Positions 49,150 through 58,331 of a stretch of DNA of 64,000 bases are shown one piece after another. The stretch is from Actinomadura opuntiae. GTDB lineage: Bacteria; Actinomycetota; Actinomycetes; Streptosporangiales; Streptosporangiaceae. A model generated the notes under the pieces. That model saw only the letters and a program-made list of their open reading frames with translations. It had not been told where the DNA came from and ran no database searches. A program made the position numbers and the translations under genes. Numbering within the stretch: position 1 is the first letter of the stretch; each line of letters starts with the position of its first letter. Where the stretch lies: NCBI RefSeq assembly GCF_030283205.1, contig NZ_JASNWF010000014.1:124001-188000 (forward strand), given 5' to 3'.

Positions 49150-49704
49150 GTGACGCACAACGAGGAGCCCGCCGTCCGCCGCGTCGGCTCGCGGGTCGTC
49201 TACGAGAACCCGTGGATGCTCGTCCGCGAGGACGAGGTCGAGCGGCTCGACGGCTCGCGCGGCATCTACGGCATCGTCGAGAAACCCGACTTCGCGCTGG
49301 TCATCCCGGTCGAGGGCGACGGCTTCCACATGGTGGAGGAGTTCCGGTACCCGATCGGGAGGCGCACCTGGAGCTTCCCGCAGGGCTCGCTGCCCGGCCG
49401 GGAGAGCGCCGAGCCCGAGGAGCTCGCCCGGATCGAGCTGGCGCAGGAGACCGGCCTGCGCGCCGGAACCCTCACCCACCTCGGCCACCTGAACTGCTCG
49501 CACGGGACGAGTGGCCAGGGCTTCGACATCTTCGTCGCCACCGACCTCAAGGCGGGCGAGGCCGACCGCGAGCCCGAGGAGCAGGACATGCGGCAGCGCT
49601 GGGTGTCGCGCGCCGAGTTCACCGCGATGATCCGCGACGGGCGCGTCACCGACGACTCCACCGTCGCCGCGTTCACCCTGCTCACCCTGCACGAGCACGG
49701 CTGA
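49150..49704 (+). CDS. Nudix hydrolase, divergent active box (184 aa)
   Basis: A Nudix-fold protein of the ADP-ribose/ADP-sugar pyrophosphatase type. An N-terminal strand region ([12 protein letters not shown]) leads to G-S-L-P-G-R, with the Nudix helix as [11 protein letters not shown]. The canonical R-E-x-x-E-E-x-G is altered at Arg-Glu (I-E) and at the first Glu of the pair (Q-E), so catalysis may be reduced or tuned. GTG at 49150 is one base after GntR, suggesting co-expression. The 3' end overlaps the convergent sensor kinase gene by 23 bases. Confidence 0.82.
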   Translation: MTHNEEPAVRRVGSRVVYENPWMLVREDEVERLDGSRGIYGIVEKPDFALVIPVEGDGFHMVEEFRYPIGRRTWSFPQGSLPGRESAEPEELARIELAQETGLRAGTLTHLGHLNCSHGTSGQGFDIFVATDLKAGEADREPEEQDMRQRWVSRAEFTAMIRDGRVTDDSTVAAFTLLTLHEHG

Positions 49705-50743
49705 CGTCGCCGGGCAGGACGACCCGGATGCGGCAGCCCTCGGCCGTGTCCAGGACGGTGATGTCGCCGCCGTGCAGCTCCGTCGCCCAGTTGGCGATGG
49801 CCAGGCCGAGGCCGGTGCCGCCGCCCGGCGTCCCGGTGCCGTTGCCGGCGCCGCGCGAGAACCGCTGGAACACCCGCGCCCGCTCGTCCGGCGGGATGCC
49901 CGGCCCCTCGTCGGCGACCTCGATGACCAGCCCGCCGGGCCCCGCGCCCGGACGCGCCGTCACCGTGACGGGCCGCCCGGCCGGGCCGTGCCTCACCGCG
50001 TTGTCCAGCAGGTTCGCGACGACCTGGTGCAGCCGGTCGCGGTCGGCGGTCGCGTGCAGGCCCGGCGCGACGTCGGCCTCGAACAGCGCGTCGGGGTGGC
50101 CCGCCGCGGCCTCCGCCGTCACGTCGCCGATGAACGCCGCGACGTCGAGCTCGTCGAGGTCGAGCGGCGCCGCGCCCGCCTCCACCCGCGACAGCTCGAG
50201 CAGCTGCGTAACGAGCCGGCCGAGCCGCTCGGTCTGGTCGAGCGCCGACTCCAGGACGTCCGGCGTCGCGGGCGTGACGCCGTCGGCGACGTTCTCCAGC
50301 ACCGCGCGCAGCGCGCTGATCGGCGTCCGCAGCTCGTGCGAGACGTTCGCGACGAATTCGCGGCGCTGCCGGTCGACCTCCGCCAGGTCGGCGGCCATCC
50401 GGTTGAACGCCTGCGCCAGCTCGCCGACCTCGTCGCGCGACGTGGCCCGCACCCGCCGGCTGTAGTCGCCGCGCGCCATCGCCCGCGCCGCCGCCGTCAT
50501 CTCCCGCAGCGGCGCCGTCATCCCGTGCGCGAGCAGCTGGATCACCACCAGCGAGATCAGCACCCCGACCGGCATCGTCTGCCGCGCCCGGAAGCCGAGC
50601 GGGTACCCCCACAGCACGATCAGCACCGCCACGCACGCCGTCACCACGACCACGACGCCGAACTTCACCTTGATCGACCGTAGCGGATCCAGCGGCCGCG
50701 GCCACCTTGTCCACAGCCTGTGGATAACTCGTGCGTCGCTCAC
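49682..50743 (-). CDS. Sensor histidine kinase, OmpR-system type (353 aa)
   Basis: The partner of the response regulator upstream of it. Two membrane helices near the N-terminus ([16 protein letters not shown] and [13 protein letters not shown]) have almost no loop between them. A HAMP domain follows ([17 protein letters not shown]), then the phosphorylated His136 in V-S-H-E-L-R-T-P, the N box (N-L-L-D-N-A-V-R-H), and D-E-G-P-G-I and G-G-G-T-G-L-G-L. The GTG start overlaps the regulator stop by four bases (GTGA). With no periplasmic sensor loop, it may monitor the membrane. Its last 23 bases overlap the Nudix gene. Confidence 0.92.
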   Translation of the reverse strand: MSDARVIHRLWTRWPRPLDPLRSIKVKFGVVVVVTACVAVLIVLWGYPLGFRARQTMPVGVLISLVVIQLLAHGMTAPLREMTAAARAMARGDYSRRVRATSRDEVGELAQAFNRMAADLAEVDRQRREFVANVSHELRTPISALRAVLENVADGVTPATPDVLESALDQTERLGRLVTQLLELSRVEAGAAPLDLDELDVAAFIGDVTAEAAAGHPDALFEADVAPGLHATADRDRLHQVVANLLDNAVRHGPAGRPVTVTARPGAGPGGLVIEVADEGPGIPPDERARVFQRFSRGAGNGTGTPGGGTGLGLAIANWATELHGGDITVLDTAEGCRIRVVLPGDVSRARAG

Positions 50744-51423
50744 TGCGCGGCCTCCAGGCTGTAGCCGACCCCGTGCACCGTCCGGATGAGCCCCTGCCCG
50801 AGCTTGCGGCGCAGCGCCTTCACATGGCTGTCGACGACCCGCGTCCCCGACGCGTCCGCCCAGTCCCACACCTGCTCCAGCAGGACGGCCCGGGTCAGCA
50901 CCATCCCCCGGTTGCGGACCAGGCAGGCCAGCAGGTCGAACTCCGTCGGCGTCAGATGCACTTCGCGCCCGTCCCGCCGGACGCGCCGCGCCCGCGGATC
51001 GACCTCCACCGGACCCGCCCGCATCGGACCCTGCCCCACCGCCGGGGCGCCCGGCCGCTCGACACGCCGCAGCACCGCCCGTATCCGCGCCACCAGCTCG
51101 CGCATGCTGAACGGCTTCGTCACGTAGTCGTCGGCGCCGACCCCGAGCCCGACGAGCAGGTCCGTCTCGTCGTCGCGCGCCGTCAGCATCAGCACCGGCA
51201 CCGCGCGCTCGGCCTGCACGCGCCGGCACACCTCCAGGCCGTCGAAGCCGGGCAGCATCACGTCCAGCACGGTGAGGTGCGGCTCGAACGCGCGCGCCCG
51301 CTCCACGGCGGACGGCCCGTCGGCCGCCGTCCGCACCGCGAACCCCTCGGCGGCCAACCGGTCCGCCACCGCCCGCGCGATCGTCGGCTCGTCCTCCACC
51401 ACCAGGATCCGCGTCTCGCTCAC
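50740..51423 (-). CDS. OmpR/PhoB-type response regulator (227 aa)
   Basis: A receiver domain (residues 1-120) with E-D-E-P near the start, phosphoacceptor Asp54 in V-L-D-V-M-L-P-G, and Lys in Y-V-T-K-P-F. A winged-helix DNA-binding domain spans about 135-225 (L-T-P-T-E-F-D-L-L-A-C-L, R-T-V-H-G-V-G-Y-S). The C-terminal R-G-M-V-L-T-R-A-V-L-L-E-Q-V-W is standard for the family. Expressed with the kinase that follows. The start is a GTG at 51423. Confidence 0.93.
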   Translation of the reverse strand: MSETRILVVEDEPTIARAVADRLAAEGFAVRTAADGPSAVERARAFEPHLTVLDVMLPGFDGLEVCRRVQAERAVPVLMLTARDDETDLLVGLGVGADDYVTKPFSMRELVARIRAVLRRVERPGAPAVGQGPMRAGPVEVDPRARRVRRDGREVHLTPTEFDLLACLVRNRGMVLTRAVLLEQVWDWADASGTRVVDSHVKALRRKLGQGLIRTVHGVGYSLEAAQ

Positions 51424-51488
51424 ACGCCGACTCTAGAAGCACCCAACGCACACACCGTGCCCGAAATGTGCTGATCTTGTGAAGGAGA

Positions 51489-52958
51489 TCACCACTCGTG
51501 GACGGGGGCGTTGGAGCGCATGTTCTCCACGTAGCGGCGGGTCATGAGGCGGAGGGCCTCGTGGCGGGGGGCGGCGGTGGACTCCTCGATGGCGTCGACG
51601 GTGGCGATCTGCCAGGCGGCGCCGGTCTGTCCGGTGACGCAGCGGCGCTCGATGATGCCGAGGAGCCGGTCGCGGCGGGCCGGGTCGACGCCCCACCGGT
51701 CGAGGCCCTCGTGGGCGAGCGGGAGCAGCTTGCGGAGGATGAGCTCGGAGGCGGGGACCTCGCCGACGCCGGGCCAGTAGAGGGTGGAGTCGAGGCCGTC
51801 GCGGGCGGCCCGGTGCAGGTTCTCCTCCGCGGTGTTGAACGACATCCGCGACCAGACGGGCCGCTCCTGCTCGGCGAGCATGCGGACGACGCCGTAGTAG
51901 AAGGCGCCGTTGGCGACGACGTCGGCGACGGACGGCCCCGCCGGCAGCACGCGGTTCTCGATGCGCAGGTGGGGGCGGCCCTTGACGACGGCGTAGATGG
52001 GGCGGTTCCAGCGGTAGATGGTGCCGTTGTGCAGGGTCAGCTCGCCCAGTTCGGGGATGCCGCCCTCGTCGAGGACGGCGCGGGGGTCCTCGTCGTCGCA
52101 CAGCGGCAGCAGCGAGGGGAAGTAGCGGGTGTTCTCCTCGAACAGGTCGAAGACGGAGGTGATCCAGCGCTCGCCGAACCAGACGCGGGGCCGGACGCCC
52201 TGGGTCTTCAGCTCGTCGGGGCGGGTGTCGGTGGCCTGCTCGAACAGCGTGATGCGGGTCTCCTGCCAGAGCCGGTGCCCGAACAGGAAGGGGGAGTTGG
52301 CGGCCATGGCGACCTGCGCGCCCGCGACGGCCTGCGCGGCGTTCCAGTAGGCGCCGAACTCGTCGGGGCTGACCTGAAGGTGGAACTGGACGCTGGTGCA
52401 GGCGGCCTCCGGGAGGATGGTGTCGGTGTGCATGCGCAGCGGTTCGGGACCGTCGATCTCGATGTGCATCTCCTCGCCGCGCGCGCGGAAGATCTGGTCG
52501 TTGAGCATCTTGTAGCGGGCGTTGGAGGAGAGGGTCTCCTCGCCGATGTCGCTGCGCCGCAGCGTCGGCAGCACGCCGATCATGATGAGCTCGCCGCCGA
52601 CCTCGCCGGCCCGCTCCTCGGCGTGCCCGAGATGGTCGCGGACCTCGGCCTCCAGCTCGCCGGTGCCCTCGCCGCCCAGCTCGCGCGGCGGGATGTTGAT
52701 CTCCAGGTTGAACTGGCCGAGCTCGGTGTCCCAGGCCGGGTCGGCGATGGCCTTCAGGACGTCGGCGTTGCGCATCAGGGGGTCGCCGAGCTCGTCGATC
52801 AGGTTGAGCTCGATCTCCAGGCCGATGTGCGGGCGCTCGAAGTCGAACTGGGACTCGCCGAGCATGCGGGCCAGCACGTCCAGGCACCTGCGGACCTTGT
52901 CGCGGTAGCGCCGGCGGTCCTCGCCGCTGATGGTGACCGAAGCCACGTCCCTGCCCAT
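51489..52958 (-). CDS. Glutamate-cysteine ligase, GCS2 family (489 aa)
   Basis: A carboxylate-amine ligase that would form gamma-glutamylcysteine or a related amide. The GCS2 core is visible: G-L-E-I-E-L-N near residue 46, F-N-L-E-I-N-I-P-P-R-E near 85, F-H-L-Q-V-S, and H-L-R-I-E-N-R-V-L-P. Actinobacteria of this group mostly use mycothiol rather than glutathione, so this enzyme more likely serves ergothioneine (EgtA-like) or another gamma-glutamyl compound. No egt genes are near. It is divergent from the orphan kinase at 53.2 kb. The start is the ATG at 52958. Confidence 0.85.
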   Translation of the reverse strand: MGRDVASVTISGEDRRRYRDKVRRCLDVLARMLGESQFDFERPHIGLEIELNLIDELGDPLMRNADVLKAIADPAWDTELGQFNLEINIPPRELGGEGTGELEAEVRDHLGHAEERAGEVGGELIMIGVLPTLRRSDIGEETLSSNARYKMLNDQIFRARGEEMHIEIDGPEPLRMHTDTILPEAACTSVQFHLQVSPDEFGAYWNAAQAVAGAQVAMAANSPFLFGHRLWQETRITLFEQATDTRPDELKTQGVRPRVWFGERWITSVFDLFEENTRYFPSLLPLCDDEDPRAVLDEGGIPELGELTLHNGTIYRWNRPIYAVVKGRPHLRIENRVLPAGPSVADVVANGAFYYGVVRMLAEQERPVWSRMSFNTAEENLHRAARDGLDSTLYWPGVGEVPASELILRKLLPLAHEGLDRWGVDPARRDRLLGIIERRCVTGQTGAAWQIATVDAIEESTAAPRHEALRLMTRRYVENMRSNAPVHEW

Positions 52959-53185
52959 GTGTTTCCGTCCCTGTGCTTCGGAGGAACCGTCATAAAACGG
53001 GATGTCCCCGCAAGGGGGGCCGAAAACCCGGCCGCTGATTTCGGGCCACGTTTAGTGACTGGCCGGTAACCTGTGTCGGCCGCCGGGTGTCCCGTGACAC
53101 TCTGTGATGGACGGCGAGGCCCACCGTCGCCGCCGGGCACGGCGGCGCACCCCCCGGGCGGCGCCGCGCGACGGACGGAGCGGCC

Positions 53186-54541
53186 ATGCGGATGCGCCCC
53201 CGGTCGATCAGGGCCAGGGACACCCTCGTCGCCGCCGTCATCGCCGCCCTGGTGTGGGGCGTCTCCGCCGTCGGCGTCGACCTCGCCGTCCGCACGATCG
53301 TCAAGTCCGACCTGATGCGCGGCACCCAGGTGGTCGCACGGCGGGTCAGCGGCGGCGTGCGCGACGGCACGCTGCGCGGCCCGATCCCCGACGACGGCGG
53401 CGGCCGCATCCTGGTGCAGGTCGTCGAGCCGGGCGGGCGCGTCCGGGAGGCCACGCCGGCCGCGGCGGGACGCCCGCCGGTCAGCCGGCTCTGGCCGTCC
53501 GCCGAGCTGCGCGTGCGGGACTACACCGAATGCCGGGGCCGCTGGCCGCACCGCAGCTGCCACGTCGCGGAGGCGATCCGCGCGACCACCGCGCCCGACT
53601 CGGTCGTGGTGTACGCGGTGGAGCCGGTGCCGTCCTACCTGGTGAACGGGCTGCTGGAGGGGCTGCTGACGGCCGGCGTCGCGGCCCTGGCCGGGCTCGC
53701 GGCCCGGATCACCTGGCGGGTCGTCGGCCGCACCCTCGCCCCCGTCGAGGCGATCCGCGCCCAGCTCGCCGAGATCAGCGCCACCGACCTGAGCCGCCGG
53801 GTGCCCGAGCCGCCCGGCGAGGACGAGATCGCCCAGCTCGCCCGCACCGCCAACGCGACGCTCGACCGGCTGGAGTCGGCGGTCGGGCGGCAGCGCCAGT
53901 TCGCCTCGGACGCCTCGCACGAGCTGCGCACCCCGATCGCCGGGCTGCGCGCCAACCTCGAGGACGCCTCGATGCACCCCGAGGACAACGACCTGCCCGC
54001 CGTCGTGGAGCAGGCGCTGCACGACACCGACCGGCTGGAGTCGATCGTCACCGACCTGCTGCTGCTCGCCCGGATCGGGACGGGCGGGACGGTCGCGCAG
54101 GAGCCGATCGACCTGTCCGCGCTGGCCGCCGCCGAGATCGGCCGCCGCACCTTCCAGGTGAAGATCGAGAAGGAGCTCGCGCACGGGGTGACGGTGCGCG
54201 GCGTGCGGATGCAGCTCGTCCGGCTGCTGGGCAACCTGCTGGACAACGCCGAGCGGTACGCCGACCGGGTCATCGCCGTGGAGACGGTCCGCGACCACGA
54301 CCACGCGCTGCTCACCGTGACCGACGACGGCGTCGGCATCGCCCCGCCCGACCGCGAGCGGGTCTTCGAGCGCTTCACCCGGCTGGACACCGCGCGCAGC
54401 CGCGGCGCCGGCGGCACCGGGCTGGGCCTGGCCATCGCCCGCGAGATCGCGCAGGCGCACGGCGGCACGCTGCGCGTCGAGGACGACCCGCGCGGCGCCC
54501 GCTTCGTCCTGCGCCTGCCCCTCGCCCCGCCCGACGCATGA
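53186..54541 (+). CDS. Orphan sensor histidine kinase (451 aa)
   Basis: A membrane kinase without an adjacent response regulator. TM1 is near residues 12-32 (L-V-A-A-V-I-A-A-L-V-W-G-V-S), an extracytoplasmic domain of about 115 residues with two Cys follows, and TM2 is near 150-175. A HAMP segment (L-A-P-V-E-A-I-R-A-Q-L-A-E-I) leads to His245 in A-S-H-E-L-R-T-P. The ATPase domain has N-L-L-D-N-A-E-R-Y and G-T-G-L-G-L-A. CGGAG precedes the ATG by five bases. Its partner must be encoded elsewhere. Confidence 0.9.
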   Translation: MRMRPRSIRARDTLVAAVIAALVWGVSAVGVDLAVRTIVKSDLMRGTQVVARRVSGGVRDGTLRGPIPDDGGGRILVQVVEPGGRVREATPAAAGRPPVSRLWPSAELRVRDYTECRGRWPHRSCHVAEAIRATTAPDSVVVYAVEPVPSYLVNGLLEGLLTAGVAALAGLAARITWRVVGRTLAPVEAIRAQLAEISATDLSRRVPEPPGEDEIAQLARTANATLDRLESAVGRQRQFASDASHELRTPIAGLRANLEDASMHPEDNDLPAVVEQALHDTDRLESIVTDLLLLARIGTGGTVAQEPIDLSALAAAEIGRRTFQVKIEKELAHGVTVRGVRMQLVRLLGNLLDNAERYADRVIAVETVRDHDHALLTVTDDGVGIAPPDRERVFERFTRLDTARSRGAGGTGLGLAIAREIAQAHGGTLRVEDDPRGARFVLRLPLAPPDA

Positions 54542-54578
54542 GGAAAGGGCCGCCCACCAGTGGTGGACGGCCCTTTCC
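54542..54578. terminator. Bidirectional hairpin terminator
   Basis: GGAAAGGGCCG (54542-54552) pairs with CGGCCCTTTCC (54568-54578), and CCACCAGTGGTGG extends the stem inward. It begins one base after the orphan kinase stop and faces the convergent YceI gene. Confidence 0.85.
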
Positions 54579-54620
54579 GGGGCCGGCGCCCGTGCGGGGT
54601 GGGCGCCGGGGAGGAGGGTC

Positions 54621-55169
54621 TCAGGCGCGGACGGCCTGGATCTCCAGCTGGAGGTCGACCTTGTCGCCCAGCAGGGCGCCCTCGCCCTTCAGGGGCACGT
54701 TGAACTCGATGCCCCAGTCCTTGCGGTTGATGGTGGTCTCGGCGGAGAAGCCGGCGCGCGTGCCGCCCCACGGGTCCTCGGCGACGCCGTTGAACTCGAC
54801 CTTCAGGGCGACCGGGCGGGTGACGCCGCGGATGGTCAGGTCGCCGTCCAGGTAGTAGTCGCCGCCGTCGGCGCGCACCCCGGTGGTGTTGAAGGTCATG
54901 GTCGGGTGGTTCTCGACGTCCAGCACGTCGGCCTGGCGCACGTGCGCGTCGCGGTCGGCGTTGCGGGTGTCGATGGAGGCCATCTTGATCTCGGCGGTGG
55001 CGGTGGAGCCGGCGAGGTCCTCGGCGATCTGCACGGCACCGGAGAACTCGGTGAACGAGCCGCGCACCTTGGTCATCAGGTGCCGGATCGTGAAGGTGAC
55101 CTCGGAGTGGCTCGGGTCGATGGTCCAGGTGCCGGCGGTCAGGCCCGGGGCGATGGTGGCGATGCTCAT
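54621..55169 (-). CDS. YceI family protein (182 aa)
   Basis: A lipocalin-like beta-barrel that binds isoprenoid-type lipids in characterised members. Family signatures: G-T-W-T-I-D-P-S-H-S-E-V-T-F-T-I-R-H-L-M, N-A-D-R-D-A-H-V-R, and L-T-I-R-G-V-T-R-P-V. No signal peptide is visible, as is usual for actinobacterial cytoplasmic members. GGAGG sits just before the ATG at 55169, so the longer in-frame start is not preferred. Two TTGAA-type palindromes lie immediately upstream, typical of control by a MarR-type regulator. Confidence 0.9.
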   Translation of the reverse strand: MSIATIAPGLTAGTWTIDPSHSEVTFTIRHLMTKVRGSFTEFSGAVQIAEDLAGSTATAEIKMASIDTRNADRDAHVRQADVLDVENHPTMTFNTTGVRADGGDYYLDGDLTIRGVTRPVALKVEFNGVAEDPWGGTRAGFSAETTINRKDWGIEFNVPLKGEGALLGDKVDLQLEIQAVRA

Positions 55170-55193
55170 GGACGCCTCCAGTGGCGTAGGTGC

Positions 55194-55235
55194 TTGAAAC
55201 TTCAACGACTAGGTCGAGGTTAGTTGAAAGCTCAA
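55194..55235. promoter_or_regulatory. Two TTGAA/TTCAA palindromes upstream of YceI
   Basis: TTGAAACTTCAA (55194-55205) and TTGAAAGCTCAA (55224-55235) lie exactly 30 bases apart, about three helical turns, on one DNA face. They are 25 and 55 bases upstream of the YceI start. The sequence type resembles MarR/OhrR operators. No such regulator is encoded nearby. Confidence 0.6.
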
Positions 55236-55306
55236 ACACATGTCAAACCCCTGATGTTCCCGGGACCCGCGAGGCGCCCCGGCGGGCGGTGGCGGGAGTG
55301 GCCGGT

Positions 55307-56110
55307 TCAGGCCGCGGTCCGCGACCTCAGCGGGTGCGCGCTGCCCTCGAGGAGGACGCGGGCGACCTGCGGCGGGTCGTCGGACATGGGGACGTGGCCG
55401 CAGCCCTCCAGCCAGACGAACCTGGCGTGCGGAATGCGGCGCTGGGCGCGGACGGCCTGGCTGCGCAGCAGCAGGCGGTCCTTGGTGCCCCAGCCGATGG
55501 TGACCGGGACGTCCGCGCAGGAGCCGAGGAAGCGCGTGGTGCGGCCGGCGCGCAGCGTGGGTGCGAAGCCCACCGCGTCGCGCAGGGCGCGGGCGTCGCC
55601 GGCGAGGACCTCCAGGTCCATCAGGTCGGGACGGCCGTAGATCATGCCGAACAGTGCCGTGCGGCGGCGCGGCGAGCGGGCCAGCAGGGCGAGGAGGGGG
55701 TCGGGGACGCGGGCGCCGAACCGGGACGCGCGCAGCACCGAGGCCGCGTAGCGCAGCTCGGCGGCGTTGAAGAAGCCGGCCGGGGACAGCACCGTCGCGG
55801 AGCTGACCAGGCCGCGGTCGGCCGCCTCCAGGGCGAACAGGCCGCCGAGGGAGTTGCCCGCGATGTGCGGCCGGTCCAGGCCGATTTCGGCGAACGCCTC
55901 GGCGAGGACGGCGATGGCCGAGTCGAGGGTGTAGGGGGTGCCGTCGGGCAGCGGCGGGGACTCGCCGAAGCCGGGCAGGTCGACGGCGATGACGTCGCGT
56001 TCGGCGGCGAGCAGGTCCATGACGGGGGACCAGCCCTGCCGGCGGTGGCCGATGCCGTGCAGCAGGACCAGCGGCGGGCCTTCGCCGCGGCGGTCGAAGA
56101 CGATGTCCAC
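55307..56110 (-). CDS. Alpha/beta hydrolase (267 aa)
   Basis: A cytoplasmic serine hydrolase with the oxyanion-loop L-L-H-G-I-G-H near residue 19, the nucleophile elbow G-N-S-L-G-G near 90, and late L-E-G-C-G-H-V-P bearing the catalytic His. The pattern V-D-L-P-G-F-G-E-S-P and a compact cap resemble the 2-hydroxymuconate semialdehyde hydrolase/haloperoxidase-like group. The substrate is unknown. It lies 95 bases after the SigE gene on the same strand and may belong to its unit. Confidence 0.85.
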   Translation of the reverse strand: MDIVFDRRGEGPPLVLLHGIGHRRQGWSPVMDLLAAERDVIAVDLPGFGESPPLPDGTPYTLDSAIAVLAEAFAEIGLDRPHIAGNSLGGLFALEAADRGLVSSATVLSPAGFFNAAELRYAASVLRASRFGARVPDPLLALLARSPRRRTALFGMIYGRPDLMDLEVLAGDARALRDAVGFAPTLRAGRTTRFLGSCADVPVTIGWGTKDRLLLRSQAVRAQRRIPHARFVWLEGCGHVPMSDDPPQVARVLLEGSAHPLRSRTAA

Positions 56111-56204
56111 GCGGCGAGGGTAAGCCGAAGTTACTCAGCGGTCACTAGTGACGCTCGTCACGCGCGGGCCCCGCCCCGGCGGTCGGCCCGGGGGCCGCCG
56201 GCGG

Positions 56205-56750
56205 TCAGCCGGGGGTGACCTCGGCGGGGCGGCGGTGCTCGAGGGCGTTGCGGAGCTGGGCGCGGCCCCGGTGGATGCGGGAGCGGACCGTGCCGAGCTT
56301 CACCCCGAGGGACGCGGCGATCTCCTCGTAGGTGAGGCCCTCGATGTCGCACAGCACGACGGCGGCGCGGTACTCGGGGGCGAGGCCGTCCAGGGCCTTC
56401 TGGATGTCGGCGTCGAGGTGGCGGTCGTCGTAGGACTGGGCGGGGCTCGGCTCGCGGCCCTGGAGCCGCTCGGCGGCGTCGTCGGCGAGCGCGTCGAAGC
56501 GGATGCGCTGCTTGCGGCGGGCACGGTCGAGGAACAGGTTCGTGGTGATGCGGTGCAGCCAGCCCTCGAACGTGCCGGGGCTGTAGGACGACAGCGACCG
56601 GAAGACCCGGATGAAGACGTCCTGGGTCAGGTCCTCGGCGTCGTGCCGGTTGCCGGTTAGGCGGTACGCCAGCCGGAACACCCGTGTGGAGTGCTCGGTG
56701 ACGATCTCCTCCCACGTCGGAGGAGTCCACGCCATCGTGCCTGCGCTCAC
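56205..56750 (-). CDS. sigE: ECF sigma factor, SigE-like (181 aa)
   Basis: A group 4 sigma factor that directs RNA polymerase to envelope-stress promoters. Region 2 (residues about 20-90) has [24 protein letters not shown], and the [16 protein letters not shown] signature. Region 4 has [23 protein letters not shown], then [12 protein letters not shown]. The sequence is close to mycobacterial SigE. GTG at 56750 follows GGGGG; ATG at 56735 is also possible. No anti-sigma factor gene adjoins it, which is unusual. Confidence 0.92.
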   Translation of the reverse strand: MSAGTMAWTPPTWEEIVTEHSTRVFRLAYRLTGNRHDAEDLTQDVFIRVFRSLSSYSPGTFEGWLHRITTNLFLDRARRKQRIRFDALADDAAERLQGREPSPAQSYDDRHLDADIQKALDGLAPEYRAAVVLCDIEGLTYEEIAASLGVKLGTVRSRIHRGRAQLRNALEHRRPAEVTPG

Positions 56751-56911
56751 CGCGACCCCCGTCTGATACGAAATCGTTACGGCCAAGCATGCCGGTACCC
56801 AGATAAGACCGCTGTAAGAAGCCCTCACGTGGCCGGATCCGGCGTCGTCGCGAACCGGGCCCTTCACCTGGGGATCACCGCCCGGTCACCGGGGGGCTCT
56901 ACGGTCCCGCT

Positions 56912-58213
56912 GTGATGGATCGCTCATTCCCGTACAAGACGGCCCTCGCCGGCCTCGCTCTCGCGCTCGTCCCCGGCACCGCGTTCGTCCCCGGCACGGC
57001 GCTGGCCGCGTCCGAGCCGGCCCCGGCGAGCGCGACGCTTGCGCGCACGCCGCTCGCCCAGTTCCAGAACGCGCTGCTGCCCGGCAGCGTCGCCGACGAC
57101 CGCGGGATCGCGCTCGGCGGCGTCGGCAGCGACCTGTTCCACGAGAAGGGCGCGCCGCGCGACGAGTTCTGGGCGATCACCGACCGCGGCCCGAACGGCA
57201 CGGTCACGGTGGACGGCGAGGACCGCGTGACGTTCCCCGTCCCCTCCTTCGACCCGACGATCGTGAAGCTGCGGGTCCGCAAGGGCGAGCTCAAGGTCAC
57301 CCGGGCGCTGCCGATCACGAACGCGCAGGGCCGTCCGGTGACCGGGCTGCCGAACGTCGAGGGCCGCGAGTCGGCGCCCTACGGCTTCGACGGCAGGACG
57401 CGCCTTGCCTACAACGCCGACGGCATCGACTCCGAGGGCCTCGTCCGCACCAAGGACGGCGAGTTCTGGGTGGCGGAGGAGTACGGCCCGTCGCTGCTGC
57501 ACCTCGACCGGCGCGGGCGGGTCGTCGAGCGGTACGTGCCGCAGGGATGGGCGGGGAGGCCCGGTTACCCAGTGAAGGCGGTGCTGCCCTCAATCCTGAA
57601 CAAGAGGACCGAGAACCGTGGCTTCGAGGGGTTGACCGTATCCCCGGACGGTAAGTCGCTGTACGTCGCGGTGCAGAGCCCGCTGTCGAATCCCGACAAG
57701 GGCGCGTACAAGAAGTCGCGGATCGCGCGCGTCTTCCGGTTCGACCTGCGCAAGGGGCGGATGGCGGGCGAGTACGCCTACCGGTTCGAGGACGTCTGCT
57801 CGTTCGACCCGTCCGAGTGCGGCGACCAGAAGGAGATGAAGATCTCCGCGCTGACCGCGCTGAACGACCACGAGCTGCTGGTGGACGAGCGGACCGACAA
57901 CGTCGCGCGGCTCTACCGCGTCGACCTGCGCGGGGCCACCGACCTGCTCGGCACCCGCTGGGACGCCGCCGCGACGGCGCCGTCGCTGGAGCAGTCGGAC
58001 TCGGGCCTCGCGCCGCTGCCGAAGACCCCGGCGGTGGACCTCGGGACGGTCGCGGGCCTGCCCGGCAAGATCGAGGGCGTCGCGCTCGCCGACCGCCGCA
58101 CCCTCGCGGTGATCAACGACAACGACTTCGGCCTCGGCGCGTTCGGGCCGGACGGCCGGCTGGTCGACAGCGGCGTCCCGACCCGGCTGACCTACCTGCC
58201 GCTGCCGCGCTGA
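56912..58213 (+). CDS. Secreted phytase-like esterase (433 aa)
   Basis: A signal peptide ends near T-A-L-A-A-S at about residue 33. The mature part matches the secreted phytase-like/esterase-like family (PF13449 type): G-I-A-L-G-G-V-G-S, F-W-A-I-T-D-R-G-P-N-G, D-S-E-G-L-V-R-T-K-D-G-E-F-W-V-A-E-E-Y-G-P, F-E-G-L-T-V-S-P-D-G-K-S-L-Y-V. Repeated blades of this kind form a beta-propeller. Several secreted members hydrolyse phosphate esters. The start is GTG at 56912 or the adjacent ATG at 56915. Confidence 0.82.
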   Translation: MMDRSFPYKTALAGLALALVPGTAFVPGTALAASEPAPASATLARTPLAQFQNALLPGSVADDRGIALGGVGSDLFHEKGAPRDEFWAITDRGPNGTVTVDGEDRVTFPVPSFDPTIVKLRVRKGELKVTRALPITNAQGRPVTGLPNVEGRESAPYGFDGRTRLAYNADGIDSEGLVRTKDGEFWVAEEYGPSLLHLDRRGRVVERYVPQGWAGRPGYPVKAVLPSILNKRTENRGFEGLTVSPDGKSLYVAVQSPLSNPDKGAYKKSRIARVFRFDLRKGRMAGEYAYRFEDVCSFDPSECGDQKEMKISALTALNDHELLVDERTDNVARLYRVDLRGATDLLGTRWDAAATAPSLEQSDSGLAPLPKTPAVDLGTVAGLPGKIEGVALADRRTLAVINDNDFGLGAFGPDGRLVDSGVPTRLTYLPLPR

Positions 58214-58246
58214 GCGGCGCCGCGCCGTGTGACTGATGTCATTGGA

Positions 58247-58268
58247 CTCGATGCCAACAGGCATTGAG
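58247..58268. promoter_or_regulatory. CTCGATGCC-AACA-GGCATTGAG palindrome
   Basis: A 9-bp inverted repeat with one G-T mismatch and a four-base spacer, 64 bases before the acyl-CoA synthetase and 33 bases after the esterase stop. It could be an operator or a weak terminator hairpin. Confidence 0.4.
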
Positions 58269-58331
58269 CCGGTCGGCGGTCGCCGAGGATGATCGGAGGC
58301 GTTCCCCCACCCCGACATCGGAGGACGTGGC

